Source of the DNA: an uncultured Prevotellaceae bacterium
Lineage (GTDB): Bacteria > Bacteroidota > Bacteroidia > Bacteroidales > Bacteroidaceae
Length of the DNA stretch: 34,627 nucleotides
Reading direction: 5' to 3'
Assembly: GCA_902784755.1 (NCBI GenBank)
Contig: CACZVX010000020.1
Span: forward strand, 31,920 to 66,546
The position numbers were made by a program, and so were the translations under genes. Shown one piece after another: positions 15,801 through 23,821 of this stretch (the first letter of the stretch is position 1; each line of letters starts with the position of its first letter). Below the pieces are notes generated by a model that did not search any database, was not told the DNA's origin, and was given only the letters and a program-made list of their open reading frames with translations.

Positions 15801-17916
15801 CGCTCGCAAAATGCAGAATGTAGATTGTAGAATGGAGAATATTGATAACTTTCCAAATCCAGAATCTGCAGATCATATTGCAGATGAGAGTAATCATAAT
15901 TCTACATCCTACACTCTACATTCTCAATTCATAAATCTATTACAGACTTACTGGGGCTACGAAGACTTCCGCGGCATTCAGCGGGAGATTATTGAGAGCA
16001 TCGCCAGTGGACATGACACTTTAGGTCTGATGCCCACGGGCGGCGGTAAGAGTATCACTTTCCAAGTTCCGGCATTGGCTATGCATGGGGTCTGCATCGT
16101 CATTACGCCTCTCATTGCCCTGATGAAAGACCAGGTAACACATTTGCGTCACATTGGTATTCAGGCTGCTGCCATTTACAGCAGTATGAGCCGTGAGGAA
16201 ATCATTGTAACCCTTGAGAATGCCATCTTTGGAGGAATAAAGATACTCTATGTTTCACCAGAACGACTCGGCAGTGAACTTTTCCAGAAAAAACTGAATC
16301 ACATGCACGTGAGTTTCATCACCGTTGATGAAGCCCACTGCATCTCACAATGGGGTTACGATTTCCGTCCATCCTATCTGGAAATCAGGAAAATCCGGAA
16401 ACTGAAACCAGAAGCTCCCGTTTTGGCATTGACGGCTACAGCCACACCCGAGGTGATCAAAGATATACAGGAAAAACTCCAGCACCCAAACGTCCAACCT
16501 CAATACCACCCGAAGGGAGGGAAGTTTGGTATGCATAACTCCCCAGATGGTAATCAAAATCCCTCCCCTCGGGAAGGACTTAGGGAGGGTTTCAATGTTT
16601 TCCGCATGAGCTATGAGCGGAAGAATCTGGCTTATATTGTGAGACGGGCTACTGACAAAGATGAGCAACTGCTCCATATACTGAAGATGGTAGAAGGTTG
16701 TGCCATTGTTTATGTGCGCAGCCGTAAGAGAACCAGAGAAATTGCAGACCTGTTGCTGAAGAACGGAATCAGCGCCCTGAACTATAATGCCGGTCTCGAC
16801 GGTGAAGTGAGGGACGAACGACAGGAAATATGGCAAAACGACCAGGCACGGGTAATGGTGGCTACCAATGCTTTCGGTATGGGTATTGACAAACCAGATG
16901 TGCGCCTCGTTATCCACATGGATTGTCCCGATTCCTTAGAAGCCTACTTTCAGGAAGCAGGACGGGCTGGGCGCGACGGGAAAAAAAGTTATGCTGTTTT
17001 GCTCTATAACAACCACGACAAGGCAAAGCTATCCAAACGTATCGCAGATTCTTTCCCTGAGAAGGACTATATAAAAAAGGTATATGAACATCTGGCCTAT
17101 TTCTATCAGTTGGCCATGGGTGACGGTTATGGCATAACCAAGGATTTTGACATAGACCTTTTCTGCCGCACTTACAATCATTTCCCCATTCAAGTTGACT
17201 CCGCTTTGAAGATACTCTCACGGGCCGGTTATATAGCCTATGATGAGAACAACGACTACAATGCACGCGTTCATTTTTTATTGAGTCGCAACCAATTGGA
17301 CCGTTTGGATGACCTCAGCGAGAACCAGAGAAAAGTGATTACTTCCCTGCTGCGTACCTATGGCGGACTTTTTACCGACTTCTGCTTTATCGACGAAATG
17401 GCGATAGGTCATAAAACGGGACTTACACAGCCACAGATCTACATGATTCTGAAAAATCTCTCCGACCGTCATATCATTCATTTCATTCCCCATCGCAAGG
17501 TACCCAGCATCACCTATCTGCAACGCCGTGAGGAATTAGAGCGTCTTGTCATTCCGCCCAGTGTCTATGAAGAACGAAAGGAACAGTACAAGAAAAGGAT
17601 TGAAGCCGTCATTCACTATGCTACGGATGAGCGTGTTTGCCGTTCCCGTCAGCTGCTAAATTATTTCGGCGAAAAGCACACACATGACTGTGGCCAATGC
17701 GATGTTTGCCTTTCCTTTCATGACAAAGACATGCCGGAAAAAAGATTTGCTCCCGCCAAAGAAAGCATTCTTGCGCTACTAAGCGACCATCAGCCGCATC
17801 TCATCACCGACATCAATACCATCATGCTTCCATCCTATCTACTGGATGCAGCCCTCAAATTTCTTGTCGATGAAGAAATCATCCATGTGGATGGCAGTTT
17901 CATAAGCCTTTCCTAA
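15790..17916 (+). CDS. recQ: ATP-dependent DNA helicase RecQ with in-frame insertion
   Basis: The product has 708 residues if it starts at 15790; ATGs at 15811 and 15832 are alternatives. Helicase motifs are intact: Walker A MPTGGGKS (81-88), DEAHCISQWG (180-189), TATATP (215-220), AFGMGIDKPD (361-370) and QEAGRAGRDG (388-397). The zinc cysteines are C617, C634, C637 and C640, followed by a winged-helix-like region. No HRDC domain is evident. The conserved core starts near residue 46, so the first 45 residues are an extension encoded by an inverted repeat (15814-15925). Residues 232-267 are an insertion between motif III and the NVFRMSYERKNLAY segment, encoded by a palindromic repeat. RecQ unwinds DNA 3' to 5' and would supply substrate for RecJ. 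Confidence 0.93.
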   Translation: MKSDARKMQNVDCRMENIDNFPNPESADHIADESNHNSTSYTLHSQFINLLQTYWGYEDFRGIQREIIESIASGHDTLGLMPTGGGKSITFQVPALAMHGVCIVITPLIALMKDQVTHLRHIGIQAAAIYSSMSREEIIVTLENAIFGGIKILYVSPERLGSELFQKKLNHMHVSFITVDEAHCISQWGYDFRPSYLEIRKIRKLKPEAPVLALTATATPEVIKDIQEKLQHPNVQPQYHPKGGKFGMHNSPDGNQNPSPREGLREGFNVFRMSYERKNLAYIVRRATDKDEQLLHILKMVEGCAIVYVRSRKRTREIADLLLKNGISALNYNAGLDGEVRDERQEIWQNDQARVMVATNAFGMGIDKPDVRLVIHMDCPDSLEAYFQEAGRAGRDGKKSYAVLLYNNHDKAKLSKRIADSFPEKDYIKKVYEHLAYFYQLAMGDGYGITKDFDIDLFCRTYNHFPIQVDSALKILSRAGYIAYDENNDYNARVHFLLSRNQLDRLDDLSENQRKVITSLLRTYGGLFTDFCFIDEMAIGHKTGLTQPQIYMILKNLSDRHIIHFIPHRKVPSITYLQRREELERLVIPPSVYEERKEQYKKRIEAVIHYATDERVCRSRQLLNYFGEKHTHDCGQCDVCLSFHDKDMPEKRFAPAKESILALLSDHQPHLITDINTIMLPSYLLDAALKFLVDEEIIHVDGSFISLS
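16483..16590. repeat. Palindromic repeat inserted in frame in recQ
   Basis: Arms CCCGAAGGGAGGGA (16509-16522) and TCCCTCCCCTCGGG (16560-16573) pair with one mismatch, and a further GGACTTAGGGAGGG word follows. The composition and words are those of the intergenic elements at 13741-13910 and 7910-7945, not of recQ. The insert keeps the frame open and adds about 36 residues (232-267). Confidence 0.75.
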
Positions 17917-17921
17917 AAAAA

Positions 17922-17951
17922 AGAGCGCCAAGGCCGAAGCCCAGGCGCTCT
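17922..17951 (-). terminator. Terminator between convergent recQ and ilvC
   Basis: AGAGCGCC (17922-17929) pairs with GGCGCTCT (17944-17951). On the minus strand the stem is followed by eight T, a good rho-independent terminator for ilvC. On the plus strand the T-run is weak. Confidence 0.85.
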
Positions 17952-17976
17952 CGCTTTCTATTATATAAAGTAGAAA

Positions 17977-19020
17977 TTAGTTGTTCTCGGGACGAAGTTT
18001 GCGGACGGTCTCACCGGCACGCCACATCTCCTGGTTGCGCATAGCTTCCAGTTCTTTCTCCAAACCAGCACGATAGTCAGCCTTTGAGTTCGCATCAATG
18101 CTAATCTGAGCCTCATTACCCGTGATTACAGAATAGTAGAGCCATTCCATTACCGGCTTGATAGCATCGTGGAAACGGGGAGCCCAATCGAGGGCACCAC
18201 GCTGAGCGGTGGTAGAACAGTTGGCATACATCCAATCCATACCTTTCTCACCAAACAACGGGCCTAAGCTCTGAGTGAGTTCCTCAACAGTCTCGTTGAA
18301 AGCCTCTGAGGGAGAATGTCCATGCTCACGAAGCACTTCATACTGTGCAAGCAAAAGGCCCTGAATAGCACCCATCAGAGAACCACGCTCACCAGTAAGG
18401 TCAGAAGTTGCCTCACGCTGGAAGGTAGTCTTGAACAGATAACCAGCACCGATACCAATACCAAAAGCTATCGTACGCTCCTCAGCCTTGCCTGTAGCAT
18501 CCTGATAAACAGCATAAGAGCAGTTCAGACCACGACCTTCGCAGAACATAGTACGAAGAGAAGTGCCCGAACCCTTAGGAGCTACCATGATAACATCAAC
18601 ATCCTTGGGAGGTATCACACCCGTGCGATCGCTCCAATTGATAGCAAAACCATGAGAATAATAGAGGGCCTTACCAGGAGTAAGGTATTTCTTGATGGTA
18701 GGCCAAACCTGAATCTGACCAGCATCAGAAAGCAACATGCAGACGATTGTACCCTTTTCTGCAGCCTCTTCAATAGAGAAGAGAGTCTTACCTGGTACCC
18801 ATCCGTCAGCAACGGCCTTTTCGTAGGTCTTTCCCTGACGCTGTCCAACAATAACGTTGAAACCATTGTCACGCAGGTTGCAAGCCTGACCAGGACCCTG
18901 GATACCATAACCGATCACGGCGATGGTTTCGTTCTTCAATACTTCACGTGCTTTCTCAAGAGAGAACTCTTTGCTGGTGACTACGGTTTCCATGACGCCA
19001 CCAAAATTCATTTCTGCCAT
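17977..19020 (-). CDS. ilvC: Ketol-acid reductoisomerase
   Basis: The 347-residue class I enzyme has an N-terminal NADPH-binding fold with GYGIQGPGQA (37-46) and a C-terminal knotted domain carrying the metal-binding SDLTGERG segment and later conserved glutamates (ETVEELTQS). It converts acetolactate or acetohydroxybutyrate to the dihydroxy acids in valine, leucine and isoleucine synthesis, using magnesium and NADPH. It stands alone here: no ilvD, ilvB or leu gene is adjacent, and it has its own promoter and terminator. The leader of about 125 nt is long and may carry regulation. The deduced start MAEMNFGGV follows an A/T-rich leader without a Shine-Dalgarno sequence. Confidence 0.96.
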   Translation of the reverse strand: MAEMNFGGVMETVVTSKEFSLEKAREVLKNETIAVIGYGIQGPGQACNLRDNGFNVIVGQRQGKTYEKAVADGWVPGKTLFSIEEAAEKGTIVCMLLSDAGQIQVWPTIKKYLTPGKALYYSHGFAINWSDRTGVIPPKDVDVIMVAPKGSGTSLRTMFCEGRGLNCSYAVYQDATGKAEERTIAFGIGIGAGYLFKTTFQREATSDLTGERGSLMGAIQGLLLAQYEVLREHGHSPSEAFNETVEELTQSLGPLFGEKGMDWMYANCSTTAQRGALDWAPRFHDAIKPVMEWLYYSVITGNEAQISIDANSKADYRAGLEKELEAMRNQEMWRAGETVRKLRPENN

Positions 19021-19151
19021 AAAAATGGAAATTTAAATTGTTATACTTATCCCTATGAAACGCGCCTGTTTACCCGAAACAGTCCTTTTGTAGCTCCATC
19101 CCCTCCCTACACGAGAGAGCGGCTCGGGGTTAACTAATGATTTTCGAGGTG

Positions 19152-19183
19152 CAAAGGTAACAAATTGTAATGTAAAAACCAAA
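19152..19183 (-). promoter_or_regulatory. Promoter for ilvC
   Basis: On the minus strand, TTTG (19183-19180), 20 nt, then TACCTTTG (19159-19152) match the Bacteroidota consensus fully. The predicted leader is about 125 nt. It contains a CTGTTT-CGGGT-AAACAG hairpin and a C/G-rich stretch (CCCCGAGCC... then GGAGGGG) that can fold. Confidence 0.85.
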
Positions 19184-19225
19184 ATTTCTTTCAGTTTTTA
19201 CATAATTTACCAAAATAATCGATAA

Positions 19226-19747
19226 TTAATACTCCGTTTTGTCCTTCTTCTCATCCCAATCACGGAATACCTGAAGGGCACTGTCGAGAGGCAGATGGAT
19301 AATGGGCGTATGGCGGTCAGCCATATTCTTCACTTCCAGTTCACGATAGATGAAATCATCATCGAAACCAATGCGGCCAGCATCTTTTCGGTTATTGGCA
19401 TAGTAGATACGGTCGATATGTGCCCAATAGATAGCACCCAGACACATCGGACAAGGTTCGCATGAAGTGTAGATGACACTTCCACTCAGGTCGTAGGTTC
19501 CAAGTTTACTACAAGCTTCACGGATACAGTTCACTTCAGCATGAGCCGTTGGATCGTTGTCGAGCGTCACAGAATTGGACCTGGCGGCAATCACTTTACC
19601 GTCCTTTACGATAACAGCACCAAAGGGACCACCACCCTTATGAATACTTTCGGCAGAGAGCCGTACAGCCTCTTCCATCCACTCTTGATCCTGAGGAGTC
19701 AATACCTGTTCCTCATTTTTCTTTTTTTCAGTTTTTTCTTCCATCAT
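19226..19747 (-). CDS. Cytidine/deoxycytidylate-family nucleoside deaminase, guanine-deaminase-like
   Basis: The 173-residue product has the zinc deaminase signature HAE (H69, E71) in DPTAHAEVNCIREA and CEPCPMC (C99, C102). The C-terminal segment, with IYYANNRKDAGRIGFDDDFIYRE, resembles the guanine deaminase (GuaD) branch more than TadA, and the length also fits. Guanine deaminase converts guanine to xanthine in purine salvage. The charged N-terminal tail (about 1-18) is not conserved. It is the last gene of the seven-gene minus-strand run, 15 nt after the thioesterase gene. Its link to the lipid genes upstream is by position only. The ATG at 19744 is an equally good start. Confidence 0.82.
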   Translation of the reverse strand: MMEEKTEKKKNEEQVLTPQDQEWMEEAVRLSAESIHKGGGPFGAVIVKDGKVIAARSNSVTLDNDPTAHAEVNCIREACSKLGTYDLSGSVIYTSCEPCPMCLGAIYWAHIDRIYYANNRKDAGRIGFDDDFIYRELEVKNMADRHTPIIHLPLDSALQVFRDWDEKKDKTEY

Positions 19748-19762
19748 ACTAAGATTTAGCGG

Positions 19763-20512
19763 TTATATAAAAGTTGCCTTACTTCTCACCACTTCCGTAC
19801 CATCATCCTTACAAATGCGTACGCAGAAGACATTCTCGTCCACCTGTTCACGATACAGATTCAGTCGATCACCCTGATGACTTTCAGCCACATAGGCAAT
19901 GTCGAAACGCTTCAAAGGATGCTCTTTGTACCAGTCGAGGGGAAAAAGGTCAAGCACATGTTCAATATATTTCACGGAGTTGATATGGCCATTAATATCT
20001 ACATCATTATAATAGGTGTCGATGGTACGAACCAATTCTGCCTTATCATCCATCTGTACGCGGGTCAGTTTGGCCATAGGATTCTCCTTCTCCTTTTCTA
20101 CCCAGTTCAGGATAGCCCCGTTATCAATATCAAAGATATTTGTAGGCTGACGTGTTTCAGTATCAATCATCGCCCAAATGCTGCGACCATAGCCATAAAC
20201 TTTAGGATTGGTCTCATCTGCAGAAACCACACGGAAATTACGATTGGTGAAATAGCGCATAGCACTCTCCACCCATGTTTCCACATAGAATTTATCATAC
20301 TGGGCAGGCATTTCCTCCATTTCTATAGCAAGCCGTGAAAGCACCCATGTCTTATTGATGTTGTTCAGAAAATCCATGCCAAAACCACGGTCACGACTAT
20401 GAAAGTCGGCTGCATTGAGCATGTGATTACCCAAATGTCCCATAAACAAGCGATGACTGAAATCGCAATGGAACGGCTCTGCCATCTCTAAATATTTTCC
20501 TACTTTATCCAT
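19763..20512 (-). CDS. Acyl-ACP thioesterase (FatA/FatB-like)
   Basis: The 249-residue product has two hotdog domains in tandem, as in bacterial acyl-ACP thioesterases. The second contains DVDINGHINSVKYIEHVLD, which holds the Asn and His of the catalytic network. The enzyme releases fatty acids from acyl carrier protein in the cytoplasm. It lies 34 nt after the DUF5686 gene and 15 nt before the deaminase gene in the same run. Together with the CDP-alcohol phosphotransferase further upstream, it gives this operon a lipid flavour. Chain-length preference cannot be read from the sequence. Confidence 0.88.
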   Translation of the reverse strand: MDKVGKYLEMAEPFHCDFSHRLFMGHLGNHMLNAADFHSRDRGFGMDFLNNINKTWVLSRLAIEMEEMPAQYDKFYVETWVESAMRYFTNRNFRVVSADETNPKVYGYGRSIWAMIDTETRQPTNIFDIDNGAILNWVEKEKENPMAKLTRVQMDDKAELVRTIDTYYNDVDINGHINSVKYIEHVLDLFPLDWYKEHPLKRFDIAYVAESHQGDRLNLYREQVDENVFCVRICKDDGTEVVRSKATFI

Positions 20513-20546
20513 TTTAAATAATTGTTCCTTGTCTTAAATATAAGCG

Positions 20547-23087
20547 TTAGAATGTGAAATTGAAGAAGAAGCGTACTCCATGCTTCTTAGCCGTGGGTAA
20601 ATCGGTGTAATTCATGCGATGCACATACTCCACACGGAAAATCTTAAAGATGTTGTGGATACCGACAGCCCACTCCATATAAGGCTTCTTGGAGTCCAGC
20701 ACATAAGAACCGTTGGGAAGATATTGCCCATTTTTACTGGTCAGTGTTCCCCACATCACCTTATAGCCCACATACTCACGCCATTTCAGCTTACGGAGCA
20801 AAGGTACACGATTGAAAATCTTACCCTTGAGGTCCCAGTCCATCTGGAAAGATGCATAGCGGTCACTAAGGAACTCCATGTTGTTAACCATATTGAATGT
20901 TCCGGGAGCTGAGATATAGGAGAGGTTGGCCTCTGGCATAATAAGCAGAAGGAAAGGCACCTTATTCCACTGAATACCGCCGCGGAGGTAGAGTTCCATT
21001 TTTCCCCATGAGTTAAGCCACAAACGATAGTACGCCGTGGCCTCGGTGTAGTTGTAATTATAGTCACCACCCAGAAAGTCCTTGATACCCGTCGTATGAC
21101 TCAAGACAAAGATTGGCGCGTCCTGATTAACCTTCACACGGCGCTGCTTGGTGTTCATGTATTTCTCTCCAGGCGCATAACGTAACTTCGCAGTAAACTC
21201 CGTAGTACGGAATTTCTTGATCTCACCAAAGGGAACGTCTGAACCTTCGGGATTCATCTTGGTGAAGTCGTAACCCAAAGCCGTCATATTGCCAGCAGCT
21301 TCGTTTTCTTCCATCTTCAGAGAAGTCGTGAAGGCAAAGTTATAATCCGTCTCATACTCAAACTGAATGGTCTGACGGTTATAGAACATCATCTTATCGA
21401 CAGTTGTCCAATGGAAAGAAGTGAAAACATTATCCTTATCCGTCAGCAAAAATTTATCAGAAGGACTCATCACGTCGTAGGTACTCTCCAATGTGATATT
21501 ACGGCGCGGGAACTCCTCATACGTATAGTTCTTACGGTTTAAGGAATACACAAACGTTCCTTTATAATAATTCTTCTTGCTCCCCCATCCCCGGGCATAG
21601 TAGCCCTTGAAGAACAGATGCGGATTCAGATTGGCTGTAGTCTGTGCGGAAAGACGCGTACGCCAACCGTCAATAAAGTTTCGTGTCACTACCGTATTGA
21701 TTGGTCCTATGTCCACCTTGGAAGGATGCTTATCAGAACCCGTCTCCACGAAATTCTCCACAGAGATCTTGAAGAGCGTGAGGGCCGCCTTATACCAAGG
21801 TCGTTCCTTCATGCTGTCAATGAAACCACTCATACGCCTTTCGCTTCGAGTCAGATCCACAGAACGGTATTTATCCCAGAAATCATCCTTGCGCATGGCT
21901 GCATCAGGCTGCACCCGAAGCGGAGCCCTTCCGCGGAACAATTTTTTATCGATGGGAGTGAAGGCATAGTCACTTTTCCGGGTTGTACGGATGGCAATAG
22001 CTTTCTGAAGTCTTTTGCTTAATGAGAGTTCCACAATCATGTCATCAGTAGTAAGTACCCACTCACCATTGTCCAACTGAGTGTATTCCTGCTCCACCCA
22101 AAGATTCTCCACAAAGTTCACATCAGAACTTTTAGGAAGTGTCATATTGCAACGCTTTACATGAAGCGTTGTATCTTTCAACACATAAAGATCTCCGCGG
22201 AAACCAAGGTCCTGCTGATTATTGGGAATGAAAGTCAGATGAATGCACGAATCACTCCCCACCTGTAACGTATCGACAATATAATAACGATAGAAGGAAA
22301 TAGCATCCTTGCCTATGGGCGACGTGAAATAATGGCGCAACAGACGCACCTGATCTTCATAGATATCCACGTCCGTAAAGGCATCACGCATCACCACATT
22401 CAGCACATCACCTGTTTGGATAATCTGATTCACACCCTGCGTCTTCTGTCCGACGATAATATCCTTTTCCGAATGAGGCGACTTCCGGTAGATCTTCTGT
22501 GTTACGGTCTCATCCACACTGACAGGAAGAATCAGCTTGTTGTTGTATTTGCAAGGTTCCACCTGATTGACGAGCCACTGATTTTTCACGCCAAAAGAAC
22601 TGGTGAGATCCGATGGCATGATATCATTGATGGCTAGTGTCAATTTCTGGTAGTTGTAGTACTCATAATAAGGATGATTTCCAAGGTCGGTACGCTTCTT
22701 GGCCGCTATCACACGCCGCATCAGTTCAACAGCTGGATTATCCTTACGACGATAGTGATGACGCTTACTTTTCACGGTAACTTCATTCAGCTCATGGGCA
22801 TCGGGGCGCAGACGTATCGTCAAATGAGATGGCGTATTCTCAGTAATCTCCACGCTTTCACTCTTATAACCCACAGAAGAAAATGTCAGTTTCCATCCCA
22901 CATGACGCTCTATGGAGAATCTACCGGCATAATTGGAAGCCATGGATATCTTATGACCACGATAGCGAAGGGCGGCAAAAGGAATGCTGTCGCCTGTCTG
23001 GCTATCGAAAATCTGCCCTGTGATATTCTGTGCTTGTACTATTATTGCCAGAAAGGCAAGCCACAGGAAAAGTCCTGCTCTTTTCAT
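20547..23087 (-). CDS. DUF5686/carboxypeptidase-regulatory-like outer-membrane protein
   Basis: The 846-residue product has a signal peptide (1-19, VQA-Q), then a carboxypeptidase-regulatory-like beta sandwich (about 20-100: ITGQIFDSQTGDSIPFAALRY), then a long region matching the DUF5686 family of Bacteroidota. Alternating hydrophobic strands and a terminal aromatic residue (FFFNFTF) suggest an outer-membrane beta-barrel. It resembles TonB-dependent-receptor relatives without a plug or TonB box. The function of DUF5686 is unknown. It starts 3 nt after the HAD gene, so it is cotranscribed with the nucleotidyltransferase/CDP-alcohol genes. A role in transport or surface display of their product is possible but not shown. 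Confidence 0.85.
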   Translation of the reverse strand: MKRAGLFLWLAFLAIIVQAQNITGQIFDSQTGDSIPFAALRYRGHKISMASNYAGRFSIERHVGWKLTFSSVGYKSESVEITENTPSHLTIRLRPDAHELNEVTVKSKRHHYRRKDNPAVELMRRVIAAKKRTDLGNHPYYEYYNYQKLTLAINDIMPSDLTSSFGVKNQWLVNQVEPCKYNNKLILPVSVDETVTQKIYRKSPHSEKDIIVGQKTQGVNQIIQTGDVLNVVMRDAFTDVDIYEDQVRLLRHYFTSPIGKDAISFYRYYIVDTLQVGSDSCIHLTFIPNNQQDLGFRGDLYVLKDTTLHVKRCNMTLPKSSDVNFVENLWVEQEYTQLDNGEWVLTTDDMIVELSLSKRLQKAIAIRTTRKSDYAFTPIDKKLFRGRAPLRVQPDAAMRKDDFWDKYRSVDLTRSERRMSGFIDSMKERPWYKAALTLFKISVENFVETGSDKHPSKVDIGPINTVVTRNFIDGWRTRLSAQTTANLNPHLFFKGYYARGWGSKKNYYKGTFVYSLNRKNYTYEEFPRRNITLESTYDVMSPSDKFLLTDKDNVFTSFHWTTVDKMMFYNRQTIQFEYETDYNFAFTTSLKMEENEAAGNMTALGYDFTKMNPEGSDVPFGEIKKFRTTEFTAKLRYAPGEKYMNTKQRRVKVNQDAPIFVLSHTTGIKDFLGGDYNYNYTEATAYYRLWLNSWGKMELYLRGGIQWNKVPFLLLIMPEANLSYISAPGTFNMVNNMEFLSDRYASFQMDWDLKGKIFNRVPLLRKLKWREYVGYKVMWGTLTSKNGQYLPNGSYVLDSKKPYMEWAVGIHNIFKIFRVEYVHRMNYTDLPTAKKHGVRFFFNFTF

Positions 23088-23090
23088 TTC

Positions 23091-23813
23091 TTAATCGTTA
23101 ATCAATTCTGTGATGTCGGTGATGACTCGGTCAGCTTCAGCTGGATGCTGTGGAATTTCCTCTGCAGTTTCACTGTCCCAAGGTTCACCTTTCAACCAAA
23201 CCGTCTGGCAACCTAACAGGTGCGCAGGTCGGATGTCATTTTTCAGACTATCGCCTACCACCACGATATCAGCGGCAACTTCTTTCCCTCCTAGTGATTT
23301 CAAGGCCAACTCATAGATGGCAGCATCAGGTTTACGGACACCTACCGCAGCACTCTCCACCACATCCTGGAAGATATTATCGAGCTGGAACTCCTTGAGT
23401 ACTGCATTGAGATTTCCATAGAAATTACTACAGAGTACCAAAGGATATTGCGGTTTCAGTTTCAGAAGCATTTCGCGGCCTCTGGCCACCAACTCACTCA
23501 CACGTCCGTAAAGATCATTCAGTACAGCAGCATGAAGGCGCTCTATTTCAAGCGGAGAACAATACCAATAGCCCTGCGACACCAGCCATTCCATCTCCAG
23601 ACGCAGCTTCACGTCCAATGTATGAAAGAAAGTATCTGTCGGCTGGATAATTGGATTTTTCCCCAGCATCCTTTCGGCATGGATATATGCTTCACGAAAT
23701 TGTCCCCAATTCACGGGTACGCAGGAGCGCTCGTATGCATGCCAGATAAACTTTCCCCAATGGCAGCCGTTGGTATCAATAGTACCCCCAAAATCAAATA
23801 TATAGCCTTTCAT
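23091..23813 (-). CDS. HAD-superfamily hydrolase
   Basis: The 240-residue product has the four HAD motifs: I at 7-11 (DFGGT), II at LVLCSNF, III at VRKPD and IV at VVGDSLKND. An alpha-helical cap region lies between motifs I and II. HAD enzymes of this class usually remove phosphate from small molecules. Motif I has Gly where most phosphatases have the second Asp (DxD), which acts as general acid/base. The protein may therefore be a slow phosphatase, use another acid, or have a different role. It lies 8 nt after the CDP-alcohol phosphotransferase gene and 3 nt before the DUF5686 gene, suggesting it acts on a phosphorylated intermediate of that pathway. Confidence 0.85.
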   Translation of the reverse strand: MKGYIFDFGGTIDTNGCHWGKFIWHAYERSCVPVNWGQFREAYIHAERMLGKNPIIQPTDTFFHTLDVKLRLEMEWLVSQGYWYCSPLEIERLHAAVLNDLYGRVSELVARGREMLLKLKPQYPLVLCSNFYGNLNAVLKEFQLDNIFQDVVESAAVGVRKPDAAIYELALKSLGGKEVAADIVVVGDSLKNDIRPAHLLGCQTVWLKGEPWDSETAEEIPQHPAEADRVITDITELIND

Positions 23814-23821
23814 ACGGATTC

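Noticed and set aside
16483-16590. Assembly error or frameshift in recQ
   Set aside because: The frame stays open on both sides with all helicase motifs intact, and the insert has a repeat-like palindromic structure, so a true insertion is the simpler reading.
18316-19137. 273-residue plus-strand open frame
   Set aside because: It is antisense to ilvC and runs through its promoter-leader region; ilvC is certain.
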